A stretch of 64,000 nucleotides of DNA, taken from contig NZ_JAOAOQ010000008.1 of the NCBI RefSeq assembly GCF_030398385.1, positions 62,001-126,000 of the forward strand. Direction: 5' to 3'. Both the position numbers and the translations under genes were made by a program. The notes under the pieces were generated by a model that did not search any database, was not told where the DNA came from, and saw only the letters and a program-made list of their open reading frames with translations. Positions 26,335-34,957 of this stretch are shown piece by piece. Source of the DNA: Aquibium sp. ELW1220 (GTDB taxonomy: Bacteria > Pseudomonadota > Alphaproteobacteria > Rhizobiales > Rhizobiaceae). Position 1 is the stretch's first letter; each line of letters starts with the position of its first letter.

Positions 26335-26489
26335 CGAGAATGTCTTGCGCCCGATAGAAGGCGGTTCCCTTGCCGTTCAGTGCCGGAAAAACTGCATCGG
26401 CGCAAACTGGTTCCAGCGCCGTCTTAGCTTTTGACATTCTGGTCCGGCCGCGCCTGGCCGGATACAGCATGGCTGGGTGCATCAGGGCG

Positions 26490-26867
26490 TCAGCCCATCA
26501 CGCGAACCAGCCACAGCCCCGCAGACAGTGCGCAGACCGAGCCGATGACGCTGGCGAGCACGTAGGCGAACGCGGCTGGCGCCATGCCGCGTTCCCACAG
26601 AATGGCAACGTCGAGCGAAAAGGACGAGAAGGTGGTGAAGCCGCCGAGCACGCCCGTGGCGACCAGCAGGCGCAGCTCGTTCGAAGCGCCGAAACGCCGC
26701 GCCAGCAGTTCGATGAACAGCCCCATGGCGAAGGAGCCGAGGATGTTGACCGTCAGCGTGCCCCAGGGAAACGCGGCACCGGCAAGGCGCAGCATCAGGA
26801 GGCCTGTCAGGTGCCGCAGCGCTGCGCCGATGGCTCCCCCTGCCGCGACGATGGCGATGTCTTTCAT
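26490..26867 (-). CDS. crcB: Fluoride channel CrcB/FluC
   Basis: A 125-residue dual-topology membrane protein that exports fluoride. Family features are GGAIGAALRHLTG at the N terminus, WGTLTVNILGSFAMGLF (with the conserved Asn), and GVLGGFTTFSSFSLD, which contains the Phe-box and central Na site. Four hydrophobic helices are visible. It is followed by the sensor kinase gene and preceded by a strong hairpin; no fluoride riboswitch could be recognised with confidence. Confidence 0.95.
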   Translation of the reverse strand: MKDIAIVAAGGAIGAALRHLTGLLMLRLAGAAFPWGTLTVNILGSFAMGLFIELLARRFGASNELRLLVATGVLGGFTTFSSFSLDVAILWERGMAPAAFAYVLASVIGSVCALSAGLWLVRVMG

Positions 26868-26905
26868 GATGGCCTGCCTGCTGTGCTTCCACTGCAGGCA
26901 GTCTT

Positions 26906-26949
26906 AGCGGATGAAATGACCGGCAACCACGGCGGTTCCGTCATCCGCT
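26906..26949. terminator. Long imperfect hairpin between flavodoxin and crcB genes
   Basis: A perfect 9-bp outer stem (AGCGGATGA at 26906-26914 with TCATCCGCT at 26941-26949) encloses further short pairings (CGG/CCG, ACC/GGT). It lies 12 nt past the flavodoxin stop and 38 nt before the crcB start on the minus strand. It may end the flavodoxin transcript or form part of the crcB leader. There is no T run. Confidence 0.5.
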
Positions 26950-26961
26950 GTAAGGGAAGCG

Positions 26962-27519
26962 CTATGCGGCCGTCGTCGCCGTCGTGGTCCCGCAGGTCTC
27001 GACGAACCCTTCGGCGAAGGCGGCGAGCGCATTCCAGTTGGTGAACTCGTGATCCGTCGTCACGTCCGTCGGGCCGCCTTCGCGATAGGCGATGTGCTTC
27101 ATCAGGAGCCGCTTCAGGAAGTCGTACTGCGGATATTTCAACGCTCCGGCCGCCTGATGCACCATCAGGGGCTTCCAGCCGGTCTGCTCGAACAGAGCGG
27201 CCGTGATCTTCTGGATTTCGGCGTGCTCCTCGGGAAACGGCGACGCGGCCGCCAGCGACACCGACACGAAGGCGCCCGGCAGGCCCGCAAGCCGTTCTGC
27301 CTTGATCTTCAGCCAATGCGAAATCGCCGTCGGATAGGCGCCCATATGCACCGGCGCGCAGACGATGACGGCGTCGGCGATGTCGAGATCGACGTCGCCG
27401 AGGTCGCCCGCGTCGAAGACCGTCGCCTGATGGCCGAGGCTCTGCACGGTCGAGGACAGGGTGCGGGCGATCTTGCGCGTGTGGCCTTCGACGGTGCCGA
27501 AGATGATCAGGACGTGCAT
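26962..27519 (-). CDS. Flavodoxin-domain protein, HemG-like
   Basis: A 185-residue flavoprotein. The FMN phosphate loop is IFGTVEGHTRKIA at the start, followed by VIVCAPVHMGAYPTAISHWL and FVSVSLAAASPFPEEHAEI, a layout seen in flavodoxin-fold protoporphyrinogen oxidases of the HemG type. That group oxidises protoporphyrinogen IX with quinones; whether this one does is inferred. The ATG at 27519 has a GGAG site, and the longer frame belongs to the neighbouring gene region. A small secreted-protein gene lies just upstream on the same strand. Confidence 0.82.
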   Translation of the reverse strand: MHVLIIFGTVEGHTRKIARTLSSTVQSLGHQATVFDAGDLGDVDLDIADAVIVCAPVHMGAYPTAISHWLKIKAERLAGLPGAFVSVSLAAASPFPEEHAEIQKITAALFEQTGWKPLMVHQAAGALKYPQYDFLKRLLMKHIAYREGGPTDVTTDHEFTNWNALAAFAEGFVETCGTTTATTAA

Positions 27520-27551
27520 GGCGTTTCTCCTTCGTTTCCCGGCAACCGGCG

Positions 27552-27842
27552 TCAGCAGACGCGGGTGCCGCATTCGCTGATGGTGAACTTCGGGTCCTGC
27601 TCCGAGCGCGAGGCATCGAACTGCCGTCCGTCGACGCACTGCAGCCGAGCCTCGTGCACCGTTCGGCCGCCGAGTTTTTCCTCGTTGACGAAGATGTAGA
27701 ATCCGACCTCGCACTGCTCCTCGGCCGCGATCTGCTCCTCGAGCTGATCGAGCCAGGCGGGATTGTCCGCCTGCGCGAGCGCGCAGGCCGGGACGAGCAG
27801 GAGACCGGCAGCGATGGCGGCCGGCCTGAGGGAACTGAACAT
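27552..27842 (-). CDS. Small exported cysteine-containing protein
   Basis: A 96-residue protein with an N-terminal signal peptide (about residues 1-24, ending ALA-QA) and a compact mature part with four Cys residues (EEQCEV, RLQCVD, SECGT, and the last residue), suggesting two disulfides. No known family is recognised. It precedes the flavodoxin gene by 32 nt on the same strand and may share its transcript. Confidence 0.65.
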   Translation of the reverse strand: MFSSLRPAAIAAGLLLVPACALAQADNPAWLDQLEEQIAAEEQCEVGFYIFVNEEKLGGRTVHEARLQCVDGRQFDASRSEQDPKFTISECGTRVC

Positions 27843-28092
27843 GGCGCATCCTCTCTTCGATGCGCCGACACTAGGTGGTCGGAGATGCCCCGGCCTTGAT
27901 GCGGGTCAAACGGTTTCGGTCCGCTCCCGCAGCCCCGCAGACCGCCGGGCCATGCATCGTCTTGATGGAGATCGTCGCGGGAGAGGAGCCTGTGCCGCCG
28001 GAAGCGTCCGCTCAGGCTGCGCCGCAGCGCCCTGCCCCGCCGGCCGCATCCTGGATGCGGCGGCGCCCTGCAGCAGGCTTCCGTGTCGGCGG

Positions 28093-28177
28093 TGGTGGAG
28101 GGGGCTGGATTCGAACCAGCGTAGGCTGAGCCAACGGATTTACAGTCCGTCTCCTTTAACCACTCGGACACCCCTCC
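28093..28177 (-). tRNA. tRNA-Tyr (anticodon GTA)
   Basis: A class II tRNA of 85 nt including an encoded CCA end (28093-28095). The acceptor arms GGAGGGG and CCCCTCC pair, the T arm contains GGTTCGAATCC, the anticodon loop reads CTGTAAA, and a long variable arm is present. Discriminator base is A. Confidence 0.97.
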
Positions 28178-28461
28178 AGTCGCCATCCGGAGCCGTGCAG
28201 CGAGGCAGTCTCGAAAATGCCGTTTCCGTTGCCGGACCCGGCCGTTCCGCGAGGGGCCTTATGGCGACTGGCTCGATGCCTGTCAACCGCAACACGCGCG
28301 GTTTTCCGGGGAGATTCTACAGCCGTCGCCGGCCTGCCGCACGCGATCCCGCGCACAACGCGAGGCGAAACGGCGCACAGCCTCTGTGTCGGTCGAAATG
28401 TTGCGCCCTCCCGGCATTGCACTAGAGTGCCCGAAGGACAATCGACGCCAGGGAGGACGCC

Positions 28462-29637
28462 ATGGACGCCGTCGTCGACACGACACTTTCGCAGTTCGAG
28501 CTCAACGAGGACCAGCGCGCCATTCAGGACATGGCCCGCGCCTTCGCCGCCGACCGCGTCGCGCCGCATGCGCTGGACTGGGACCGCAACCGGCACTTTC
28601 CCGACGACGTGATCCGGCAGACCGGTCCCCTCGGCTTCGGCGGCATCTATGTGCGCGACGACGTCGGCGGGTCGGGGCTCGGCCGGCTCGACGCCGTCCT
28701 GATCTTCGAGGCACTGGCGCAGGCCTGCCCGGCCTTCTCTTCCTTCATCTCCATCCACAACATGGCCGCCTGGATGATCGACGTCTTCGGCAGCGACGAG
28801 CAGCGGCAGCGCTTCCTGCCGTCGCTGACCTCGATGGAGACGCTGGCGAGCTACTGCCTGACCGAACCTGGCTCGGGGTCGGATGCCGCGGCGCTGCGCA
28901 CCCGCGCCGCCCGCAGCGGCGGCAATGGCTCAGACTACGTGCTCAACGGCGCCAAGCAGTTCATCTCGGGGGCCGGCGACACCGATTTCTACGTCACCAT
29001 GGTGCGCACCGGCGAGGACGGACCGAAGGGCATCTCCACGCTCGTCATCCCCAAGGATGCGCCGGGCCTCTCCTTCGGCGCGGTCGAGAACAAGATGGGC
29101 TGGCACATGCAGTCGACCCGCCAGGTCATCTTCGAGGACTGCAAGGTGCCGGCCGAGAATCTCCTCTCGGGCGAAGGCACCGGCTTCCGCATCGCCATGG
29201 CGGGGCTCGACGGCGGACGCCTCAACATCGCCGCCTGCTCGCTCGGCGGCGCCCAGTCGGCCATGGACAAGGCGCTCGACTACGCCGCCCAGCGCAAGGC
29301 CTTCGGCAAGACGATCGACCAGTTCCAGGCCATGCAGTTCAAGTTCGCCGACATGGAGACGAGCCTGCAGGCCTCGCGCATGCTGCTCTACACGGCGGCC
29401 GCCAAGCTCGACCACAAGGCGCCCGACGCCGGCAAGTGGTCCGCCATGGCCAAGCGCTTCGTCACCGACGCCGGCTTTGCCGTCGCCAACGACGCGCTGC
29501 AGACGCTCGGCGGCTACGGCTACCTGCACGACTACGGCATCGAGAAACTGGTCCGCGACCTGCGCGTCCACCAGATCCTCGAAGGCACCAACGAAATCAT
29601 GCGGGTGATCGTGGCGCGGCATTTGATCGGGCGGTGA
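28462..29637 (+). CDS. Acyl-CoA dehydrogenase, isobutyryl-CoA type
   Basis: A 391-residue FAD enzyme oxidising a short branched acyl-CoA to the enoyl-CoA. Signatures are YCLTEPGSGSDAAALRT, the flavin-binding KQFISGAGDTDFYV, GRLNIAACSLG, RKAFGKTIDQFQAMQFK, and the C-terminal catalytic Glu in QILEGTNEIMRVIVAR. It resembles the ACAD8 isobutyryl-CoA dehydrogenases of valine breakdown, and the next gene is 3-hydroxyisobutyrate dehydrogenase, which supports that role. A GGGAGG site precedes the ATG. The promoter region is shared with the divergent tRNA-Tyr. Confidence 0.9.
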   Translation: MDAVVDTTLSQFELNEDQRAIQDMARAFAADRVAPHALDWDRNRHFPDDVIRQTGPLGFGGIYVRDDVGGSGLGRLDAVLIFEALAQACPAFSSFISIHNMAAWMIDVFGSDEQRQRFLPSLTSMETLASYCLTEPGSGSDAAALRTRAARSGGNGSDYVLNGAKQFISGAGDTDFYVTMVRTGEDGPKGISTLVIPKDAPGLSFGAVENKMGWHMQSTRQVIFEDCKVPAENLLSGEGTGFRIAMAGLDGGRLNIAACSLGGAQSAMDKALDYAAQRKAFGKTIDQFQAMQFKFADMETSLQASRMLLYTAAAKLDHKAPDAGKWSAMAKRFVTDAGFAVANDALQTLGGYGYLHDYGIEKLVRDLRVHQILEGTNEIMRVIVARHLIGR

Positions 29638-29640
29638 GGG

Positions 29641-29826
29641 TGGGCGAATGGCCAATAGTGAGTAGCGAATAGTGAGTAGTGAACAGCTCTCCGTCCTGCG
29701 CTCGCTCGTGATCCGCCTTGCTTAAAACAAGATCCAGCGCAATCGCCCAGCATTTCGACATCCACGACATATATCGACTACTCCCTACTCACTATTCGCT
29801 ACTCACTATTCGCCATTCGCCACTCA
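29641..29826. repeat. Large inverted repeat built from a 14-bp motif
   Basis: The left arm (about 29641-29683) and right arm (about 29781-29826) are nearly exact reverse complements over some 40 bp. Each arm consists of tandem copies of GCGAATAGTGAGTA and variants, so the arms are themselves repetitive. About 100 bp separates the arms. The structure separates the two valine-catabolism genes and resembles the small mobile palindromic elements of Hyphomicrobiales. Confidence 0.85.
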
Positions 29827-29860
29827 CAACCCTCACCCCCAGCCCCCGGAGGACCCCCAC

Positions 29861-30745
29861 ATGACCACCATCGCCTTCATCGGCCTCGGCAACATGGGCA
29901 ATCCCATGGCCGCCAACCTCGTCAAGGCCGGGCATGCCGTGCGCGGGTTCGATCTCGTGGCGGCCAATCTGGAGGCGGCGAAGGGCAATGGCGTGGCAGT
30001 CGTGGCCGACGCGGCTGCGGCCGTGGATGGGGCGGAGGTCGTCATCACCATGCTGCCCGCCGGGAAGCATGTCGTGGCGGTCTGGTCCGACATCGCTCCG
30101 AAGGCGGCGAAGGGGACGCTGTTCATCGATTCCTCCACCATCGACGTCGAGTCGGCCCGCAAGGCGCACGCGATCGCTGCCGAGCATGGCCTGCTCTCGG
30201 TCGATGCGCCGGTCTCGGGCGGAACCGGCGGTGCGGCGGCGGGCACGCTGACCTTCATGGCCGGCGGCGCCGACGACGCCTTCGCCAGGGCCGAGCCCAT
30301 CCTCGAGCCGATGGCCGGCCGGATCGTCCATTGCGGCGGCGACGGCGCGGGACAGGCTGCCAAGATATGCAACAACATGATCCTCGGCATCTCGATGATC
30401 GGCGTCTGCGAGGCCTTCGTGCTCGCCGAGAAGCTCGGCCTGTCGCACCAGGCACTGTTCGACGTGGCGTCCACCTCGTCAGGCCAGTGCTGGTCGCTGA
30501 CCACCTACTGCCCGGTGCCGGGTCCGGTCCCCGCCTCCCCCGCCAATCGCGATTACAAGCCGGGCTTTGCCGCTGCGCTCATGCTCAAGGACCTGCGGCT
30601 CGCGCAGGAGGCGGCCGCGGCGTCGGGCGCCGTCACGCCGATGGGTGCGGAGGCGGCCCAGCTCTACGCGCTGTTCAACGCACAGGGCGGAGCCGACGCC
30701 GACTTCTCCGGAATCGTCGAATTCCTGCGCGGCCGGAGCGTCTGA
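29861..30745 (+). CDS. mmsB: 3-hydroxyisobutyrate dehydrogenase
   Basis: Oxidises 3-hydroxyisobutyrate to methylmalonate semialdehyde with NAD in valine catabolism. The 294-residue product starts with the cofactor loop IAFIGLGNMGNPMAANLVKAG, then the substrate-site motif FIDSSTID, the DAPVSGGTGGAAAGTLTFMAGG segment and the catalytic Lys in GQAAKICNNMILG (about residue 170), followed by KDLRLAQEAA. It follows the acyl-CoA dehydrogenase across the inverted repeat. Confidence 0.94.
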   Translation: MTTIAFIGLGNMGNPMAANLVKAGHAVRGFDLVAANLEAAKGNGVAVVADAAAAVDGAEVVITMLPAGKHVVAVWSDIAPKAAKGTLFIDSSTIDVESARKAHAIAAEHGLLSVDAPVSGGTGGAAAGTLTFMAGGADDAFARAEPILEPMAGRIVHCGGDGAGQAAKICNNMILGISMIGVCEAFVLAEKLGLSHQALFDVASTSSGQCWSLTTYCPVPGPVPASPANRDYKPGFAAALMLKDLRLAQEAAAASGAVTPMGAEAAQLYALFNAQGGADADFSGIVEFLRGRSV

Positions 30746-30956
30746 CGGCCGCCACGCATTTCTTGCTCAGGCACCAGAAAAAATGGCCGATTCATCCTTG
30801 CTTAACCCCCTGCTAACCACGCGGTAAGGATGTGCCCTTACAAGGGATTGCAAGGCGGCCGACGCGAAAGCCGCCCCTGCTCCGGATCAGGTCTCGCGTA
30901 CCGGAGCCGCTCCTCGCAAGCGTGAGCGTAAGACGAAGTGCCATGCGTATCGTGGC
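30746..30956 (+). ncRNA. Candidate small RNA ending in the 30957-30992 terminator
   Basis: A 211-bp gene-free stretch between convergent genes that holds several short self-complementary segments (GGCGGCC...GGCCGCC-like, CTCCGG...CCGGAG, GCAAGCGTGAGC) and ends in a strong hairpin with T tail. A TTGCTT at about 30802 could be part of a promoter. This is an inference from structure and position; there is no recognised RNA family. Confidence 0.25.
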
Positions 30957-30992
30957 AAAGCCGCATTCTTCCCGCCGGGAGAATGCGGTTTT
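30957..30992. terminator. Strong bidirectional terminator
   Basis: CCGCATTCT (30961-30969) pairs with AGAATGCGG (30980-30988), and AAAG/TTTT extends the stem to 13 bp. It ends in TTTT on the plus strand and CTTT on the minus strand. It lies between mmsB (plus) and the 31012 gene (minus). Confidence 0.8.
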
Positions 30993-31011
30993 CGCCGTTC
31001 GACGTGCCGCC

Positions 31012-31371
31012 TCAGCCCGCAGGCCGCGACAGCCGCTTGAAGTTGGCGCGCACGCGCTTGCCCGATGGCTTCAGCGCCGCATGGAGCGAATGCTCCAGCG
31101 CCGCACCCGACAGCAGCGCAGGCGTCCTGCCGGCCAGCAGCTCCGGCCAGAAGCTCATGATCGAGCCTGCGAGCGAGACGTTGGCGGCCATGATGCCCTC
31201 GGCAAAGGCCGCCGCCTTTTCGGTCACGGCCTCGAGCGTCTCGGCGCCGACAAGTCCGGAGCCCCGTGATTCGGTCATCATCAGCGGTAGCCGCATCGTC
31301 GCCACCATCGGCACGAGCATCAGATCAGCGGCGAGGATCGCTCCCGAGCGCCTTGTGTTGCGTCTGGTCAT
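31012..31371 (-). CDS. Hypothetical protein, 119 residues
   Basis: The frame reads TRRNTRRSGAILAADLMLVP at the start, then LEAVTEKAAAFAEGIMAANV and SFWPELLAGRTPALLSG, ending in a basic tail. The pattern of amphipathic helices recalls small phasin-like or conserved Hyphomicrobiales proteins, but no family is recognised. An ATG five codons upstream (31386) is an alternative. The bidirectional terminator directly past the stop supports a real transcript. Confidence 0.5.
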   Translation of the reverse strand: MTRRNTRRSGAILAADLMLVPMVATMRLPLMMTESRGSGLVGAETLEAVTEKAAAFAEGIMAANVSLAGSIMSFWPELLAGRTPALLSGAALEHSLHAALKPSGKRVRANFKRLSRPAG

Positions 31372-31458
31372 GCTTGGGTCCTGCACTTTCCTGGGTGTCC
31401 GCCCGACGCCGTGCTCTCAGCCGCGACGCGGGTCGGGTTCAGTGGCTCATCCGTCCGC

Positions 31459-31869
31459 TCAGCCCCGTGGCTTGAACGCATCGTCCACCGGAGGTCTCAA
31501 CGCGTTGGCGAGACGATTGGTTTCGTTGGCCTTGCCGGCGACCGCCAGCACCTCCATCAGCATGGCGTCCGTCATGCCCTTGGCGCGCGCCGCGGCGGTG
31601 TGCGAATAGGTGCAGTACTCGCAGCCATTGGTCGCCGACACCGCGATGTAGATCAGTTCCTTGGTCAGCGGGTCGAGCGCGCCCGCACCCATGATCTCCT
31701 TCAGGCTCTCCCACATCCGCTTGAGCTGCGCGGGATCGTGCGCCAGCACCTTCCAGAAATTGTTGATCCAGTCGGATTTCCGCGTCGCCATGATGTCGTC
31801 GTAGACGGCGCGCACCTCCGGAGAAGCATCTTCGTATTCGATCAGCGGAACGATGGGGGGATTGGTCAT
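31459..31869 (-). CDS. Carboxymuconolactone decarboxylase/AhpD-like protein
   Basis: A 136-residue all-helical protein of the AhpD/CMD superfamily. The redox motif CEYCTYSH (two Cys and a His, about residues 83-90) is that of AhpD-like alkylhydroperoxidases. KELIYIAVSATNGCEYC is the usual context. It could reduce peroxides or act as an uncharacterised thiol oxidoreductase. It follows the class III aminotransferase by 77 nt on the same strand and ends near a small hypothetical gene. Confidence 0.87.
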   Translation of the reverse strand: MTNPPIVPLIEYEDASPEVRAVYDDIMATRKSDWINNFWKVLAHDPAQLKRMWESLKEIMGAGALDPLTKELIYIAVSATNGCEYCTYSHTAAARAKGMTDAMLMEVLAVAGKANETNRLANALRPPVDDAFKPRG

Positions 31870-31946
31870 CGGTCACCTCCGGTGGCGGTTTCGGCAAGGT
31901 GGCTCCCGTCCCGTCCGGTTCGGGAGCCGTTCGGCGAGGCTGGCCG

Positions 31947-33329
31947 CTAGGCCGCGTTGCGAAGATCCTCCTTCGCCGCATCCAGCGCCTTGACGATGCG
32001 GTCGCAGGCCATGTCGATCGTGTCCTTCGTCCAGATCAGCGGCGGCGACAGGATCATGGTGTCACCGGTGGCGCGCAGCATCATGCCGTTGGCGATGGCA
32101 TGGTCCCGCACCAGCACGGCGGCCGATCCGGCCGGCTGGAAGCGCCGGCGGGTCGCCTTGTCCTTGACGATCTCGATCGCGCCGAGGAAGCCGAACGTAC
32201 GCACCTCGCCGACGAGGTCGTGGCCCTCGATGCGCTCCTTCAGCGATTTCGCGAGATAGGGGCCGGTCTCGTCGCGGACGCGCTCGATCATGCCCTCGCG
32301 CTCGATGATCTCCAGGTTCTTCAGCGCCACCGCGCAGGCCACCGGGTGCCCCGAATAGGTGTAGCCGTGGTAGAACTCGCCGCCCTTGCCCACGATCGTC
32401 GCCGCCAGCCGATCGGAGACGAACAGCGCCGACAGCGGCTGGTAGCCGGAGGTGAGCGCCTTGGCCGTCGTGATCGTGTCGGCCTCGATGCCCATCGACT
32501 GCGCCGCGAACCAGTCGCCGGTGCGGCCATAGCCGGTGATGACCTCGTCGAGCATCAGGAGCACGTCGTACTTGCGGCAGATGCGCTGGATCTCCGGCCA
32601 ATAGCTCGCCGGCGGAATCTTGACCCCGCCCGCGCCCTGCACCGGCTCGCCGATGAAGGCCGCGACGTTTTCAGGTCCTGCGCGCAGGATCTCGTCCTCG
32701 ACGGCCTTGGCCGCGCGCAGGCCGAAATCGTGGTCGCTCTCGCCGGGATGCGCCAGCTCGTAGGCATAGGGCATCATCACATGGGCGATGTTGGGCACCC
32801 CGCCGCCCAGCTGGTCGTGCATGCCCTGCATGCCGCCGAGCGATGCGCCGGTGATGGTCGAGCCGTGATAGGCCATGTGGCGCGAGATGACGCGGTTCTT
32901 CTGCGGCTTGCCTTCCAGCATCCAGTACCAGCGCACCAGACGCAGCGCGGTGTCGTTGGCCTCCGAGCCGGAGGAGCCGTAGAACACCTGGTTCATGTTC
33001 GACGGCGCGATCTCGGCCAGCTTCTGCGACAAGAGGATCGGCGTCGGCGTCGAGCAGCGGAAGAAGGAGTTGTAGTAGGGCAGCTCCTTCATCTGCGCGT
33101 AGGCCGCCTCGGCCAGCTCGTCGCGGCCGTAGCCGATCGCCACGCACCACAGCCCGGCCATGCCGTCGAGGATCTCGTTGCCCGAGGCGTCGTAGATGAA
33201 CGGCCCCTTGGCATGGGTGATGACGCGCGAACCGGCGTCGCGCAGGTCCTTGTGGTCGGTAAAGGGATGCAGGTGATGCGCGGCGTCGATCTGCTGGAGC
33301 TGCGCCAGCGAGTAGTTCTGGTAGGTCAT
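31947..33329 (-). CDS. Class III aminotransferase, polyamine:pyruvate (SpuC-like)
   Basis: A 460-residue PLP enzyme. It starts with DAAHHLHPFTDHKDL, a hallmark of SpuC-like putrescine/spermidine:pyruvate aminotransferases, and has the PLP motif LLMLDEVITGYGRTGDWFA, the catalytic Lys in ITTAKALTSGYQPLSA, and YHGYTYSGHPVACA. The ATG at 33329 is preferred to the longer frame. Substrates could be polyamines, beta-alanine or other omega-amines; the exact one is inferred from family resemblance only. Confidence 0.9.
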   Translation of the reverse strand: MTYQNYSLAQLQQIDAAHHLHPFTDHKDLRDAGSRVITHAKGPFIYDASGNEILDGMAGLWCVAIGYGRDELAEAAYAQMKELPYYNSFFRCSTPTPILLSQKLAEIAPSNMNQVFYGSSGSEANDTALRLVRWYWMLEGKPQKNRVISRHMAYHGSTITGASLGGMQGMHDQLGGGVPNIAHVMMPYAYELAHPGESDHDFGLRAAKAVEDEILRAGPENVAAFIGEPVQGAGGVKIPPASYWPEIQRICRKYDVLLMLDEVITGYGRTGDWFAAQSMGIEADTITTAKALTSGYQPLSALFVSDRLAATIVGKGGEFYHGYTYSGHPVACAVALKNLEIIEREGMIERVRDETGPYLAKSLKERIEGHDLVGEVRTFGFLGAIEIVKDKATRRRFQPAGSAAVLVRDHAIANGMMLRATGDTMILSPPLIWTKDTIDMACDRIVKALDAAKEDLRNAA

Positions 33330-33576
33330 GATCTCGGTCTCCGATGAAAACAGTCCGGCAGCGCCGGAGGCGGATTCAGCGGGAGACCGGCGGCGAATAG
33401 CCGATGCGGGCGCACAGCCGCAGCAACTCGGCATGCAGGGTCCGCCGCGACGGTGTCACGGCGATCGGCTGCTTCCTGCTGGTGCGGGCCGAAAGAGGCA
33501 TGCGCGCAGTGTAGACGAGGCCGGGCTCGCGGTTCAAGCGGCGTTGCGCACGGCGATGTCGAGTCGACGGTCCCGC

Positions 33577-34752
33577 TCAGCCGCCGCCGCGCCGCCTCAC
33601 CTTCTCGCGGTACAGCGCGAATGCCACCAGCGCCACGCACATGGCCACCATCACGACGGGCAGTCCCTGCGGGCCGAAGGCCTGGATGGCGAAGCCTGCG
33701 CCCGGCGGTCCGGCGATGCCGCCGACGCCCCACATCACGGCGAAGGCCGCGTTGCCGGCCACGAGTGCGGAGCCGGTGAAGCGGTTGCCGAGCTCGATCA
33801 GCGCCATGGTGTAGATGCCGTAGCCGGTGGCGCCGACGACGAAGAGCAGCGGCCAGATCGCGATCGTCTGGATCAGCAGCGGCATCATGGCCGCGCCCGC
33901 CGCGCTGATTGCCGCGCAGGCGATCAGGAGCAGGCGCGGGCTGATCCGTTCGGCGAGCAGGCCGAGCGGCAGCTGCAGCACGATGTTGCCGGAAATCATC
34001 ACGGTCAGCAGCGCCGACATGGTGACGGCGGCGATGCCGTAGGCCGCGCCATAGACCGGCAGCAGCGAGAGAACCGACTGTTCGAAGGCCGCCGCCACGG
34101 CGGTGGCCATCAGCAGTGCGGGCGCGAGATGCAGGAAGTCCTTCAGCGGCACGGCCGCATGGTCGTCCAGCATGGTGGGCAGGCGCGGTCCGATGACGAG
34201 CAGGATGACGACGCAGGCGAGGAACGCCGCGATGCCGATGCCGAACGGCGCCCAGCCGGCCGTGCCGACCAGATAGAGCGTCAGCGGCCCGCCGGCGAAG
34301 CCCGCCCCGACGATGGCGGTGTAGAGCCCCATGATCCGGCCGCGCTTGGCGGCGGGCGCGAGCGAGATCATCCAGACTTCCGACAGGACGTAGAGCGGGT
34401 CGATCGCCACGCCGATCAGGAAGCGCAGCAGGAACCAGGCCCAGCCGTTCTGCAGCCAGCCGACGAGGAACAGAAGCACCGAGGCTGTCATGGCGCAGGC
34501 GATCGCCAGCCGGGGCCCGCCGACCAGCCGCGTCAGCCGGGGCACGAAGGGCGCCGAGGCGATGATGCCGAGCGGAGTCATCGCCGCCGAGAGGCCGATC
34601 AGGGCCGGCGGCATCCCCTGCTCCTGCATCAGGAAGGTGAACAGCGGATAGGACAGGCCCTGCGCCAGCGCAAACACCGTCACCGTGGCGGTGACGCCGG
34701 CAAGGGCAGCGACCGGCAGCGGCGCGGAACGAGATGGCGCGGTGGTGACCAT
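33577..34752 (-). CDS. Major facilitator superfamily transporter
   Basis: A 391-residue membrane carrier with twelve hydrophobic segments. The first-loop region FVPRLTRLVGGPRL and the VWMISLAPAAKRGRIMGLYT segment between helices 4 and 5 are MFS-like (YcaD type). The second half includes ALIELGNRFTGSALVAG. It is divergent from the MttB-like gene, so it may carry a related small compound, but nothing in the sequence identifies the substrate. Confidence 0.88.
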   Translation of the reverse strand: MVTTAPSRSAPLPVAALAGVTATVTVFALAQGLSYPLFTFLMQEQGMPPALIGLSAAMTPLGIIASAPFVPRLTRLVGGPRLAIACAMTASVLLFLVGWLQNGWAWFLLRFLIGVAIDPLYVLSEVWMISLAPAAKRGRIMGLYTAIVGAGFAGGPLTLYLVGTAGWAPFGIGIAAFLACVVILLVIGPRLPTMLDDHAAVPLKDFLHLAPALLMATAVAAAFEQSVLSLLPVYGAAYGIAAVTMSALLTVMISGNIVLQLPLGLLAERISPRLLLIACAAISAAGAAMMPLLIQTIAIWPLLFVVGATGYGIYTMALIELGNRFTGSALVAGNAAFAVMWGVGGIAGPPGAGFAIQAFGPQGLPVVMVAMCVALVAFALYREKVRRRGGG

Positions 34753-34957
34753 GGCGCGGCCCTAACCCGTGCCGACGGTCTCCGTCGAGAGCCAGCGTCC
34801 GGGCGACGGTCGGCCAGCCATCCCGCCTGCGGCGTGCAAAGGCTGCGACGAGGGCATGTCGCATCCCTTGCCCTTCTGGTCGCCGCCTCCGCTATCGTCG
34901 GCACCCTGCGCCGCCAATATGGCCCGCAATGAAACCGACCTTCCCGCGGGGACGCGC

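Noticed and set aside
26868-26961. Fluoride riboswitch before crcB
   Set aside because: GCGGATGACGG...CCGCC looks like the first stem, but the required unpaired AAAC and following GAUG/CUCCU strand are missing in the expected places. The sequence is better read as a simple hairpin.
33376-33501. 41-codon ORF on the minus strand upstream of the aminotransferase
   Set aside because: It reads as a basic peptide but has no ribosome site and no conserved look; not supported.
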